From Chitinibacter fontanus (GTDB lineage Bacteria; Pseudomonadota; Gammaproteobacteria; Burkholderiales; Chitinibacteraceae): DNA of 64,000 bases. The number at the start of each line of letters is the position of its first letter. The first letter of the stretch is position 1. The stretch lies in the NCBI RefSeq assembly GCF_013423785.1, contig NZ_CP058952.1, forward strand, positions 1,364,001 through 1,428,000, read 5' to 3'. Position numbers and translations under genes: made by a program. A model generated the notes under the pieces. That model did not search any database. It saw only the letters and a program-made list of their open reading frames with translations, and was not told the origin of the DNA. This document shows, piece after piece, positions 26,640 to 36,100 of this stretch.

Positions 26640-27330
26640 GTCTGGCAGGCGAATTTTCTGGTGTATGGCGCCGACAAGGTTTGGCGGCAAGGTGGTGCAA
26701 ACCATGTTCGTTGACACGGCGGCACCCTGTCCGCTGGATAGGGTAAATCGCCAGTTCAAGGCCGACCGGCCAAATCAGCTCTGGGTTTCTGACTTCACCT
26801 ACGTGTCCACTGGGGCGGGGTTTGTCTATCTCGCCTTCGTCATTGACGTTTTTGCCCGCCGCATCGTCGGCTGGCGCGTCAGTCGTTCAATGCGTACCGA
26901 CTTTGTTCTGGATGCCCAGGAACAAGCGCTCTATGCTCGCCAACCAGAGCGGGACGCCAGCTTGATCCACCACTCGGATCGTGGCTCGCAATACGTTCCC
27001 ATCCGCTACACCGAGCGACTGGCCGAGGCCGGCATCGAGCCTTCTGTCGGCAGCAAGGGCGACAGCTACGACGATGCCCTGGCCGAAACCATCAACGGTT
27101 TGTACAAGGCCGAACTGATTCATCGCCGGGAGCCCTGGAAAACGGTGGAATCATTAGAGCTCGCCACCCTCGAATGGGTGACCTAGTTCAACCATCAGCG
27201 ACTCCTTGAGCCCATCGACTACATCCCACCCGCTGAGGCTGAGAACCGGTATTATCTGCAACTCACCGTGCGGGCTGATCACGCCTGTACTTAAACCTCG
27301 GAGCCTCTACGAAACCCGAGGCGATTCAGA
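26640..27330 (+). pseudogene. Decayed IS3-family transposase (OrfB)
   Basis: The sequence VYGADKVWRQ is read at about 26660-26690 in one frame; then, after an internal deletion and frameshift, DTAAPCPLDRV, RPNQLWVSDFTYV, YLAFVIDVFARRIVGWRV, HHSDRGSQYV and DSYDDALAETINGLYK in another, which are the DDE core blocks of IS3-group transposases. An in-frame TAG at 27184 interrupts the end, after which FNHQRLLEPI continues to a stop at 27294. IS-tail-like sequence follows to about 27330. Inactive; G+C-rich compared with neighbours. Confidence 0.85.
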
Positions 27331-27407
27331 CAAACTTACATTCACGCCCCTCAGCAGCCGGTGGAATTCCACCCATGAATGGCAGAATTGCTGCAGAGGG
27401 ATCGATC

Positions 27408-28748
27408 ATGGTCGCCAAGCTATTATCAACAATCGACCCGTATGACAATGGAGAAGCCATCTTGCATACTTTCCTAACCACTTCAGGCGAGAAGATTGAG
27501 TTCGCCTCTTCACTGGATCAGGTGAAATTCGAACACGTTCTTCAGTCAGAACGCTCTGCGTGGCGAGTCATTCCAGAGTGGCCTTACCTCGCAATCGAGC
27601 GTGACCGAGTCGAAGCGTACATTGGCACTCTGGGCCGCTTTTCAGTGTTTTCGAGCGGCCAGCTATGGCAAAATTTGCGCAAACAAGACCTTGGCGCCCG
27701 TTTACTGGGCAGCTTGTTTGGCGGTGGCACCAATGCTGGTTTCGGACCTGAATCACGTGCATTCGTCGAAGGCAAAGCGAATGCCAAAGCGAACGTATTA
27801 ATGAACTGGAATGAGCCACTCATTGTTGGGTCAACTCCGTGGTGCGCTGAGGGCACCCACTTCATCTTCTTCGACAACGGAAACTTGTTTCAGCACAAGT
27901 TCGCAGAGCTCGTTGTCGACAACGGACCGAGCCATCCGCGATCGGCACATTTTGACTTTGCCGCGCTCATCGCACTTCGGAATCGCTTCCAGAGTGAGTA
28001 CCTACAGCACAGGGACGGCAGCGTCGACCTAGCTGCGCTGGCGAAGTTGCTGGACGACACCTTTACCCAAAACGTTTCGAGTTTGTCCGCCGCCACCGCG
28101 TACCACGACACTCTGTCAAATGCTCTGACTTCGGTCGACTACGACGCGCCAGTACTGACTCGATACGATCGGCCGACGCACGATGCTTCGGGACAGCCAA
28201 AAATCGAGGTATCGTTTGCATTGCTGCACTACGAACGAGCCATCATCTCGTTCAATGATCTCAAGGCATGCCAGAGCGGCGGCAAGATTGATGAGGCGTT
28301 CAGTAATGGGGTCTACTGCGTTGTGGCAGTTGCTGCTTGCATCGAGGCGATCGCCAACAAGCTGGTCTTTTTGGAGAGCGGCGCACATCCAACTCACAAG
28401 GACAAACGCACACCACTTGCCAAGCTCAACGAGGCGGCTTCGCGTCTTTGCCAGAGAGGAGGCACGCCCTATGTGCCACTGGCCGCCGGGGATCCTGTGT
28501 TCGACACCCTAGATGCGGTGAGATGGGAACGCAACGGATTCATGCACGCGAAAGAGCTGGAGACGGACTTTGATCTTGTGACACTAAGTTCAACTGCAAC
28601 GACAGCGGTAAACGAAGCCAATTGCCGCAACTATCTACAGCGTCTCCGTGAGGGAGTAGACAAGGTCTTTTCGCAGCTTCCGAGCATCGCATCACCCATT
28701 GTTACGCGGACGAGCATAACCTGGATGGGAGAGCTTGAAGTGCCTTGA
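27408..28748 (+). CDS. Hypothetical protein with possible C-terminal HEPN-type domain
   Basis: ATG at 27408 preceded by GAGGG gives 446 residues. The N-terminal 240 residues are mixed alpha/beta and unrecognised. The C-terminal part is helical: YCVVAVAACIEAIANKLVF, then RTPLAKLNEAASRL, then RWERNGFMHAKE. The RNGFMH motif fits the R-x4-6-H signature of HEPN RNase or HEPN-like domains, and the preceding helix resembles their conserved acidic-residue helix. HEPN proteins are common in defence and toxin-antitoxin loci. No partner gene is adjacent. Located between IS debris and Rhs fragments, G+C-rich, so horizontally acquired. Assignment is a motif-level inference. Confidence 0.6.
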   Translation: MVAKLLSTIDPYDNGEAILHTFLTTSGEKIEFASSLDQVKFEHVLQSERSAWRVIPEWPYLAIERDRVEAYIGTLGRFSVFSSGQLWQNLRKQDLGARLLGSLFGGGTNAGFGPESRAFVEGKANAKANVLMNWNEPLIVGSTPWCAEGTHFIFFDNGNLFQHKFAELVVDNGPSHPRSAHFDFAALIALRNRFQSEYLQHRDGSVDLAALAKLLDDTFTQNVSSLSAATAYHDTLSNALTSVDYDAPVLTRYDRPTHDASGQPKIEVSFALLHYERAIISFNDLKACQSGGKIDEAFSNGVYCVVAVAACIEAIANKLVFLESGAHPTHKDKRTPLAKLNEAASRLCQRGGTPYVPLAAGDPVFDTLDAVRWERNGFMHAKELETDFDLVTLSSTATTAVNEANCRNYLQRLREGVDKVFSQLPSIASPIVTRTSITWMGELEVP

Positions 28749-28937
28749 TGACCATCGACAGGAGGCTTCGCGTGTCCCAATCTCAATGTCTGCAATGGCC
28801 GATGTATCGATGCCGATGCCTCAAAAACGAAAGGCCGCTCACCATCTGGTTGCTGCCTTAGTTCTCTGTGACCAGTTCTAGTGCTGCTCGGCCAAAGGCT
28901 GCGAAACGAAAGGCCGCAAACCATCACCATGCGTCAT
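28749..28937. other. Gene-free spacer with dispersed ACGAAAGGCCG repeats
   Basis: Two copies of AACGAAAGGCCG (about 28827 and 28905) and CCATCTGGTTGCTGCCTTA; a related copy is at 60970-61004 (ACGAAAGGCCG then CATCAGGTGGCGGCCTTA). No reading frame of note. Confidence 0.5.
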
Positions 28938-29081
28938 TATTCCAGTTCCTGTACCACTTGACTGGTTTGGCTATCGACGACTTGGCGAACTGATCCAAGT
29001 GTATCGGTCACTAGACGATAGGTTGTGCGGCCTTTGACCATATACTCTGGTACATTGGCTTTAGCAGCGTAGATAAAGCGG
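28938..29081 (-). pseudogene. 144-base Rhs core fragment
   Basis: The sequence matches, with scattered changes, the Rhs core at about 30021-30170 and 38480-38625, covering the part that encodes the FIYAGKANVPEYMVKG to LEYDAWG region. It is on the same strand as the other Rhs genes, with no start or tip. It is probably the remnant of a further orphan core. Bases 29082-29226 beyond it show no gene. Confidence 0.8.
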
Positions 29082-29226
29082 AAATCCATCAGGGACAGAG
29101 GTCATGCCTCGTTAAAGTCCGGATGTAAGGCTGCAATCGACTTTGCATCTCATCGATGAATGAATGCTTGGCAAAATGGGGGCGTCCATATATGCACAAA
29201 TCAGCGCTCAGTAGCGCCACCCAAAT

Positions 29227-29337
29227 CTAATTTAAAAGAACAATTATGACTAATAAAAACAATAAGATTACCGCGACAACAAGCCATTTAGGTAGCTTAT
29301 GCCCATTTTTTGTGTAGCTTGAACCGAAAGAAATCAT
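29227..29337 (-). CDS. 36-residue single-span membrane peptide beside an Rhs tip
   Basis: ATG at 29337, 20 bases after the stop of the orphan Rhs core-tip gene, TAG at 29227-29229. The peptide has a polar start (MISFGSSYTKNGHKLPKW) and then about 18 consecutive hydrophobic residues, mostly V, L, I. Ribosome site weak (GAG). Position directly after a toxin tip is where the immunity gene normally lies, so it is a candidate immunity or small membrane partner, or the 5' scrap of a longer immunity gene. Confidence 0.45.
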   Translation of the reverse strand: MISFGSSYTKNGHKLPKWLVVAVILLFLLVIIVLLN

Positions 29338-29357
29338 CTTAGTATCTCATTTGTAAT

Positions 29358-30980
29358 TTATTTGCAGCCACAATCTTTGCCCTGCCCCCAAGACATACCA
29401 GTGTCTCCTTGATTCTTGGAATATCCACCCCCTAAAGAACCACTACTCTTGAAATTAGTTCCAAGCTGGACGCCTGCACCAACACCCAGAACTGTAGCTG
29501 TTCCACTACCGGGAGAATAAACGATGCCTCCTCCGACCGCAGCAAAAGCGGCAGCGCCACTTCCCGCATAGCCAGACAGAAAGGCGTTAGTATCCCCGTT
29601 ATTTACTTTGAATCTATTTAGCCATCCGGCAGTAACGCTTGCTTGAACTGAAGCCGGATTTGGAGAACCTTTATTAAAGCCGCCACCAACAAAAGAGTTG
29701 CCATCGCGGCTAAACGTACCCCAGACGCTGAAAATATATGCATCAATTTGGAAATTAATAAAATCTGGTGTTCTTACACCACAAGCAGCTAATCCAGAAG
29801 GATCAATAAAGTTGATCGGATTGCCACCCACATAGGAAAAAATGTTGGAATCTCCGCCATTAAACCGAATTGGGTCTTTGGCAGTCCAACGTGCGGTTTT
29901 CGCGTCGTAATCGCGAGCACCGAAGCGGACGAGGCCGGTGTTGTTGTCATACAGGCCACCGGCATAGCCGAAGGGCTGGAAGCCCGGATTGCTGTCGGCG
30001 AGGACTTTACCCCAAGCATCGTATTCCAGTTCCTGCATCACTTGGCCGGTTTGGCTATCGACGACTTGGCGAACCGAGCCAAGGGTATCTGTCACTAACC
30101 TATAGGTAGCAACGCCTTTGACCATATACTCTGGCACGTTGGCTTTACCGGCGTAGATAAAGCGGCTGACGATCTGACCGTTGCCATCCAGTTCGGCGAT
30201 CGGCTTGAGCTGGTCTTGGTAAACCCAGCCTTGCGTCAGCACACCATTAACCTTTTTGCCGATGCGGCGGTTTTGGCCGTCAACGAGGTAGTCGATCTTG
30301 CCACCCGATGCCAGCGTGACTTGTTTCAAGTTACCGTACACGTCGTAGCTGAAGGTGTTATTACCTGCTACTGTGCTTTCGGTTTGCAGTTCGCCGTTGG
30401 CGCTGAAGCCGTAGCTGGCCGTACCGAAGGTTTTCAGGCGATCTTGCGCGTCGTAGCTTGCTGCAATGCCATCGGCGAGTGTGCGGTTGCCGTTGGCGTC
30501 GTATTCATAGTGGTTTTGCAAAGCTCCGTTTTTGAATACATCACTCAAGCGTCCTGATGCGTCATAGGCGTAGCGGTAGGTCGACAGCGGCCCACCGGTT
30601 GTGGTGGTTTTCTCTTCCACACGACCGAGTTTGTCGCGAGTGAAGGTTTCAGAGAACAACACCGTACTGCCTAGCTTAGCGGTCAGGCGTTTGAGCAGGC
30701 CAAACTTGTCATACTCTTGTTCAGTTTTAATGTTATCGAGTGTCGTGCCTGTGAGTAAACCATTATTAGCGTCACGGTTGAGCGTGAGTGCGCCCGCTTG
30801 GGTCAGCAAGCCATCATTGTCGTAACCGTAGCTGGTGTTCTGTCCGTTGATGCCCAACTGCTGCACACGGAAGAAGTTGTCGTACGTGATACCGACATTA
30901 CCAGGCACTGGACCTGCAATTGTAATTGTTTTAGGTAACGCACCATCATAAGTGATCACTGGCATTTGTTTCATTAACAA
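29358..30980 (-). CDS. Orphan Rhs core plus toxin tip (silent cassette)
   Basis: 540 residues: about 385 residues of Rhs core nearly identical to the end of the main Rhs gene, the conserved INFIDPSGL boundary, then a distinct 145-residue Gly-rich tip ending KDCGCK. The possible starts (TTG 30980, ATG 30974 or 30965) have no good ribosome site and no secretion signal, so it is probably not expressed as such. It would act as a donor tip that recombines into the main gene. The tip is Gly/Ser/Ala-rich with a possible hydrophobic hairpin (AAAFAAVGGGIVY) and looks membrane-active or beta-rich, with no known catalytic motif. Confidence 0.85.
   Translation of the reverse strand: MLMKQMPVITYDGALPKTITIAGPVPGNVGITYDNFFRVQQLGINGQNTSYGYDNDGLLTQAGALTLNRDANNGLLTGTTLDNIKTEQEYDKFGLLKRLTAKLGSTVLFSETFTRDKLGRVEEKTTTTGGPLSTYRYAYDASGRLSDVFKNGALQNHYEYDANGNRTLADGIAASYDAQDRLKTFGTASYGFSANGELQTESTVAGNNTFSYDVYGNLKQVTLASGGKIDYLVDGQNRRIGKKVNGVLTQGWVYQDQLKPIAELDGNGQIVSRFIYAGKANVPEYMVKGVATYRLVTDTLGSVRQVVDSQTGQVMQELEYDAWGKVLADSNPGFQPFGYAGGLYDNNTGLVRFGARDYDAKTARWTAKDPIRFNGGDSNIFSYVGGNPINFIDPSGLAACGVRTPDFINFQIDAYIFSVWGTFSRDGNSFVGGGFNKGSPNPASVQASVTAGWLNRFKVNNGDTNAFLSGYAGSGAAAFAAVGGGIVYSPGSGTATVLGVGAGVQLGTNFKSSGSLGGGYSKNQGDTGMSWGQGKDCGCK
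29815..30953. repeat. 1.14 kb direct repeat, copy 1 (Rhs core)
   Basis: Bases 29815-30953 match 38272-39410 at a constant offset of 8457 with only a few substitutions (for example Lys to Glu in QEYDKFG/QEYDEFG). Same orientation. The match stops abruptly after CACCATCATAAGT on one side and near the DPxGL junction on the other. Substrate for homologous recombination between tips. Confidence 0.9.
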
Positions 30981-30986
30981 AGCCTA

Positions 30987-31412
30987 TCAATGCTGCCGAC
31001 CATGTATAAATATTTTTGCAATGATTACAAAGAATACAGCAGATAAAAAACTTTCTAAAACCCCAAAAATGAAATATGGCCAAAACAACAGCTGAACAAC
31101 CCTATGAATGGGATCTTCGGCAATCCAAGGTATTAGTGTTGGCGGATAAAGAACAACACCGAAAATGAACCCTAGGAATGATGCAATATAACCTAAACCA
31201 ATACCTCCTAAAACGAACTTCCAAATGGATTTCCACCACAAATCCGTGCGGAACATCCAACAAGAAACTACTAAGGCATAGATGGGCTTATATACAAAAT
31301 ACCTAAACCGAAGATATTTAAACAAAACACCATTTAAATATAGTGACTCAACAAAAAAGCCGCCCGATAAAAGACATAAAAAAATTAATAGTATTTTTAT
31401 TCTTCTATTCAT
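30987..31412 (-). CDS. Four-helix membrane protein, candidate immunity protein
   Basis: 141 residues with about four hydrophobic segments (near 5-25, 42-54, 65-95, 108-135). Its ATG overlaps the stop of the orphan Rhs tip (ATGA), with GAAGAAG upstream, so the two are coupled. Position and topology fit an inner-membrane immunity protein for the tip encoded just before it, which would suit a toxin acting in the periplasm or membrane. No family recognised. Confidence 0.7.
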   Translation of the reverse strand: MNRRIKILLIFLCLLSGGFFVESLYLNGVLFKYLRFRYFVYKPIYALVVSCWMFRTDLWWKSIWKFVLGGIGLGYIASFLGFIFGVVLYPPTLIPWIAEDPIHRVVQLLFWPYFIFGVLESFLSAVFFVIIAKIFIHGRQH

Positions 31413-31869
31413 TTTTTCTTCTTCATAATTTTAGCTAAATCTTTTCCCAGCCCTCTTGGTGTACTTGGGAAATAGCCTGATTTTGGCAAATTTTTAAAGG
31501 GTCCAATCCCACTCAAGGTATCACGAACTGAAGTTGCACAAAACCCTCCATTTTCAGTTGGAGAATTGTCAATTCTTTCCAAAATTTTCGCTTCATCTTC
31601 ACTTGAAGTTGGGAAAGTATATGTTTGAACGTCATTGCCATCCTCCCGCTGGTACCTTAGATAATCTTGCAACGAGCCTTGAAATTCCTCGCCATACTGC
31701 AATCTTCTATCTTGAAAATAATGCCCACCGGGATCATAAATATTCCCATCAATCACAGCTCCAGCATGAGTTCCTGTAAGTGGAGTGTTATTGTTAATAA
31801 CAACTGTTGTTTCCAATCCAGATAAATCAACAAAATTAACCGGATTGCCACCCACATAGGCAAAGATAG
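31409..31869 (-). CDS. Orphan Rhs toxin tip, permuted NlpC/P60-like candidate
   Basis: The frame begins in the Rhs boundary motif (AYVGGNPVNFVDLSGL) with the upstream core missing; homology to Rhs stops at about 31869 where a GC-rich foreign element begins. The tip of about 130 residues shows THAGAVIDGNIYDPGGHYF, TYTFPTSSEDEAKIL and GGFCATSVRDTL. A His in an early strand and a Cys at a helix start in that order fit permuted papain-like (NlpC/P60, DUF4105-like) amidases. The substrate could be peptidoglycan or an isopeptide. The GTG at 31855 is the first possible start; probably a silent tip. Paired with the coupled membrane protein downstream. Confidence 0.7.
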
Positions 31870-32061
31870 TTCGCCCTGTCGCAGTTCACCGTACCCATAG
31901 CCCGCAAACCCAGACGCCACGCGCCTTTCAGCCCCACCAAGCCCAGCCCAATCCCGTTAAAGAACAAATTTTTTCCTAGGGGCCATTTTCGGCCACGCGC
32001 AAGCTGCCGGCAAGGCGCTTGTCTTGCTTGTCGTAACGAAGCGCACTGAATGAATATGCAA

Positions 32062-32082
32062 AGGCCGCGCAGTGCGCGGCCT
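32062..32082 (-). terminator. Hairpin after the recombinase gene
   Basis: AGGCCGCGC (32062-32070) and GCGCGGCCT (32074-32082), three-base loop; read on the minus strand it is followed by TTTGC. Likely terminator of the primase-recombinase operon. The remaining sequence to the Rhs junction at 31870 has no gene of its own and should contain the left end of the element. Confidence 0.6.
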
Positions 32083-32106
32083 GATTGGGTTGGTGGGTTT
32101 CTGGGC

Positions 32107-33195
32107 TTAGTCTTCGTCGCTGGCCAAGCTGTCCAGCCATTGCTGTGCGGGTTCGGCCAAGGCTTGCGCCGTCGCGGCCTCTTGGCGCTGTAGTCGGGCT
32201 GGGTGCGTGGCGTCGTGTATGGCGCGTAAATGCTCAATGCTGACGTGGGTATAGATTTCCGTGGTGTTGAGCTGCGCATGACCCAGCAAGGCTTGCAGTA
32301 CGCGCACATCAGCCCCGGCTTCCAGCATGTGCGTGGCCATCGCATGCCGCAGCAAGTGGGTCGCGCCGGGTTTGTTGATCCCGGCGAAGTCCATATAGCG
32401 TTTGACGTGTGCGGCCACAAACGGCGGGCTGACCGGTTCGCCATAATCGGTGACGAACAGGGCTTCCCGTTCGACGGCAATCAACTGCGGGCGGGCTTCA
32501 ATCAGGTAACGATCCAGCCATGCTAGCGCCCGCTGGCCAATCGGCACCACCCGATCTTTGGCCCCTTTGCCTTCCCGCACGAACAGCAAGCGCCGGTTGG
32601 GGTCTACGTCATACAGCGCCAGATTGGCAATTTCCATCCGGCGCAATCCAGTGCTGTACAGCAGTTCCAGCATGGCCCGGTCGCGCAGTCCATACGGGGT
32701 GTCCGGGTCGGCTTCGGCCAGTATGGCTTCCACTTCCTGCACACTGAGAATAGCGCGGGGCAAGTGTTTGGGCAGCTTGGGCAGATCCAGCTCGCTGGCC
32801 GGGTTGTACAGGATGTGATTCTCGCGGGCCAGCCATTTGAACCATGTTTTCAGGGGCGCGAGTGCGCCGTGCTGGCTGCCCAGTGTCAGCGGTGCGCCAT
32901 CCGGCTTGCGGTAGTAGAACAGGTGCCGCTGGTAACGATCCAGCACCTGCTTGGTAATATCGGCGGGTTGTTGCAGGCCGCGCTCGTCGCACCAGGCAAT
33001 AAAGCGCCGCAAGGATTGGCGGCGAGCTTGTACGGTATTGGGGGAATAGCCTGTGACCAGCATCCATTCGAAATGCGCGTCCATGTAGGCCGTCAGCGCC
33101 AAGTGCGCCAGTGGATCAACCGTGCGTGGTTTCGGCCCTGCCGGTTTGACGGCGGCGGGTTTACGGCTTTTAAGGCGTTGTCCTGTGCGTGGCAT
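32107..33195 (-). CDS. XerC/XerD-like tyrosine recombinase
   Basis: 362 residues. Residues about 30-140 form a SAM-like core-binding domain (TGYSPNTVQARRQSLRRF). The catalytic domain shows Arg185 (TGLRRMEIANL), Lys213 (GKGAKDR), His280-x-x-Arg283 (THLLRH), His306 (LGHAQ) and nucleophile Tyr315 (TTEIYTHV), so all active residues are present. A basic N-terminal extension and an acidic C-terminus distinguish it from chromosomal XerC. The ATG lies one base after the primase stop (TAAGATG), so they are made together. It presumably moves the surrounding GC-rich element. Not a phage-type integrase with an arm-binding domain. Confidence 0.92.
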   Translation of the reverse strand: MPRTGQRLKSRKPAAVKPAGPKPRTVDPLAHLALTAYMDAHFEWMLVTGYSPNTVQARRQSLRRFIAWCDERGLQQPADITKQVLDRYQRHLFYYRKPDGAPLTLGSQHGALAPLKTWFKWLARENHILYNPASELDLPKLPKHLPRAILSVQEVEAILAEADPDTPYGLRDRAMLELLYSTGLRRMEIANLALYDVDPNRRLLFVREGKGAKDRVVPIGQRALAWLDRYLIEARPQLIAVEREALFVTDYGEPVSPPFVAAHVKRYMDFAGINKPGATHLLRHAMATHMLEAGADVRVLQALLGHAQLNTTEIYTHVSIEHLRAIHDATHPARLQRQEAATAQALAEPAQQWLDSLASDED

Positions 33196-33196
33196 C

Positions 33197-36100
33197 TTAA
33201 ACCCCGGCGGCTAAGGGTATGGTGTGGGCCGGATGGGCGCGAACAGGGCTAAGGGGGTGGCGCGTTTCCGGGGTGTTTTCCGGTTGTTCGGTGGCAAGCC
33301 GCGCCAGCATTGGCTTGGCGGCGCGCATGGCATCCTGACCACTGCCCGACCCGCTACCGACTGCACCCCGACCGAATTCCGACTGCGTGACCGTTTGCCC
33401 CGACCGCTGGCCGTCATACCCTAAGTGGGCGGGATCAAGCAGGCCAGAGAGGTGGGCCATATTCCGACCGTTACCGTCATACAGCAGTTCATACACATAA
33501 CCTTGCCCCTGTTGAACACGGTGGATCAGCAGATATTCCAGTTCGGCCAAGCGGGCCAGATGGATTTTGAGCTGGGTATCACCCCAGCCGGTGGCGTCGC
33601 GCACGTCTTTGCGGCTAAAGCGGTATTCGCGCCGGGGTAAACCCTGTGCCGTGGCTTGGCCGCTGACCCATTCACACACCAGAACCAGCAGCTTGCGGGT
33701 CTGCGGCGGTAATTCGTCCAGACTGCGCCCCAGCACTTCATGCGCCAGTGCATTGGCCTGCGCAATATCGTCCAGCGTGACTTCGAGGTAATCGACGTGC
33801 TGCCCATTGAGCAGTACGGTTTTAATCGGGCGCTGGCATTGATGCAGCAAGGCGATGGTGTCGATCAGCGAGAGGTATTTTTCATGATCGCGGCGGGTGC
33901 GCGTACGGTCATCGAGGAAGGTCAATTGGTCGGCGTAGGGATTGATCACCACCAAGGGGCGCAATAAGCGCTGCGCATTGCGATGTAGCGCCAGAATTTC
34001 ATCCTTGTGCGCCTTGCCCAGCAATCCGGCCAAGGTGCGGCGCTCGCGCTGGCGGCGGTGAATCGCGGCCGTTTGTTCGCGCCCTTCATCGACCGTGAGC
34101 ACCAGACAGCGGTTGAGCAGTTCTTCGTCCACATCAATGGCGGTGGTGGTCATAAATAAAGACATCGGGCCTTCGACCCGGTATTCCTGCGTGACCAGAT
34201 TGCCATTGGCATCGGAACCGGTGCTGGCCATCGTCAATTCACCTTCCGACTGCAACAGCTTCAAGGCATAGCTGGCGCGACTCGCCCCTTCTTCTTCGGC
34301 AATCGCCAGCACCTTGTGCTTGAGATTGGTTTCGCCCATGTAAAACAGCGATTGCCCACTCATGGCCGAATAACGCACCGTTTCTTCCGGCGGCATCAAT
34401 GCCAGTACCGCATCCATCAAGGAAGACTTGCCTGCGGCGCTGGACGATTGCACCACCACCGCCAACGGGCGTTCCAGTTTGCGACTGGTGGCAGCCAGAT
34501 AGGCGGTGAGCTTGTTGGTGCTTTCACCGACAATGCCGCACGCTTCGAAGTCGGCCAGAATCCGCGCCAGCAATTGCGGGCTGCGCAGCAAAGCCAGTGC
34601 CGCATCGCGTTCGGCTTCGTTCATGTCCGGCAAGGTTGGGGTCTTGGGGGCCAGTGCCTGCTGGATGGTGTCGTCTTGCAGTTGTTCCAGTTTCAGCAGC
34701 ACCCGACCCAGCTCCATCTTGAGGGCGGCTTCGGGTTGCCGTAATTCACCGGCGGCCTGCTGAATGAACACTGCCCGCGCCCGCGCGGCGTACAAGTCCA
34801 GCGTATCCACATGGAAGGCGCTATCGCTGGCCACCATCAGATTGACCTTGAGTACGCCGACCGCCAGATTCTTGGGCAAACCGCGCACGCGCCAGCGGCG
34901 CGGTCCTTCGCCGTCACCAAAGCGCATCACCACTTCGTGTTCGCTGACTTCGGCCTGCAAATCCAGTTGCGGCGTGGGGGCCACCGCCGCCGCTGGTAAC
35001 ACCGGGGCGGCTAAAGCGGGGGTGGGGTCATCCGTCGGCGCTTCGTTGTCCACGGTGGCCAATTCTGAGGGGGGATTTTTTGTCACCGTCACGGGGATGG
35101 CGTGAATCTCCCGTTGCGGCGCTTGCCCATCACCCAGCCAGACCGCTTTGCGGATCAGCAGACCCAGCGATTTGCTGGCTGGTTGCACCTTGAGCGCGTA
35201 CTCATTGGCATCCATGCCCTTGGGGAACTGAATCCGCCACACGCCAAACCCGGTAGCCTGCAATTGCGTGGCCAACTCGGTGCTGGCGCGTTCTCCGGCG
35301 TCATCCCGGTCATACGCAATCAGCACGCGCTCGATGCCATGCCGTTTAAAGGCGGCTAAATGATCGTCCGTAAAGCCTTGCGTGCCATAGCTGGCCGTGA
35401 CATTGCGATACCCGGCACACCAGAAGGTCAGCGCGTCCAGCAGCGCTTCGCACAGAATCACTTCCCGGCTGGCGGCCAGCGCAGACTCATTCCACACCCC
35501 GGCGTGCGGCCCCGGTAAATACAGGTGCTTGGGCGTGCCAGCGCGTAAATTGTCCAGCAACTTGCGCCCGTACATTTCCTGCACCTGACCCTGCGGATCG
35601 AGCACTGGCACGATCAACGAACCATTAAAGTGTTCATGCCCGGATTCGCGGTAAATCCCCAGCCGTTGCAAACGCCCGCGCACTTCGGCCCCGGCTTGAC
35701 GATTTTTTTCAGGGAGGCGCAGACCCAGCGTGCGATTGGCATAGCCCAGCTTGAAGGTCGTCACCAAGTCAGGATGATCCAGCCCGCGCGACTGCAAATA
35801 GGCCAAGGCGTCCGGGCTTTGCTTCAAGGTGGCATGGTAGTAATCGGCCACTTGCCCCAGCACCGCCTGATCGTCGGCATCCGCCACCACCGGCGCAGCC
35901 AGCTTTTTGACCGTCGATTGCTTGACCGGCTCACTGGCCAAACCCGCCACTAAAGGAAGACCTTCCCGCAGCAGCTCGGTCGCGTGCCGGAAACTCACGC
36001 CCTGCATTTTCATCACCCAATCGATCGGCCCGCCTGCCGCGCCACAACCAAAGCAGTGAAACAGGTTTTTGCTCGGCGTAATGATCAGGCTGGCGGTGGC

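Noticed and set aside
31836..32480. 214-codon minus-strand frame overlapping the recombinase 3' end
   Set aside because: It is an out-of-frame shadow of the G+C-rich recombinase gene that happens to run into the Rhs junction.
32520..35953. Many plus-strand frames opposite the primase and recombinase genes
   Set aside because: High G+C content produces long antisense frames; translations are Ala/Arg/Pro-rich with no family signal or starts.
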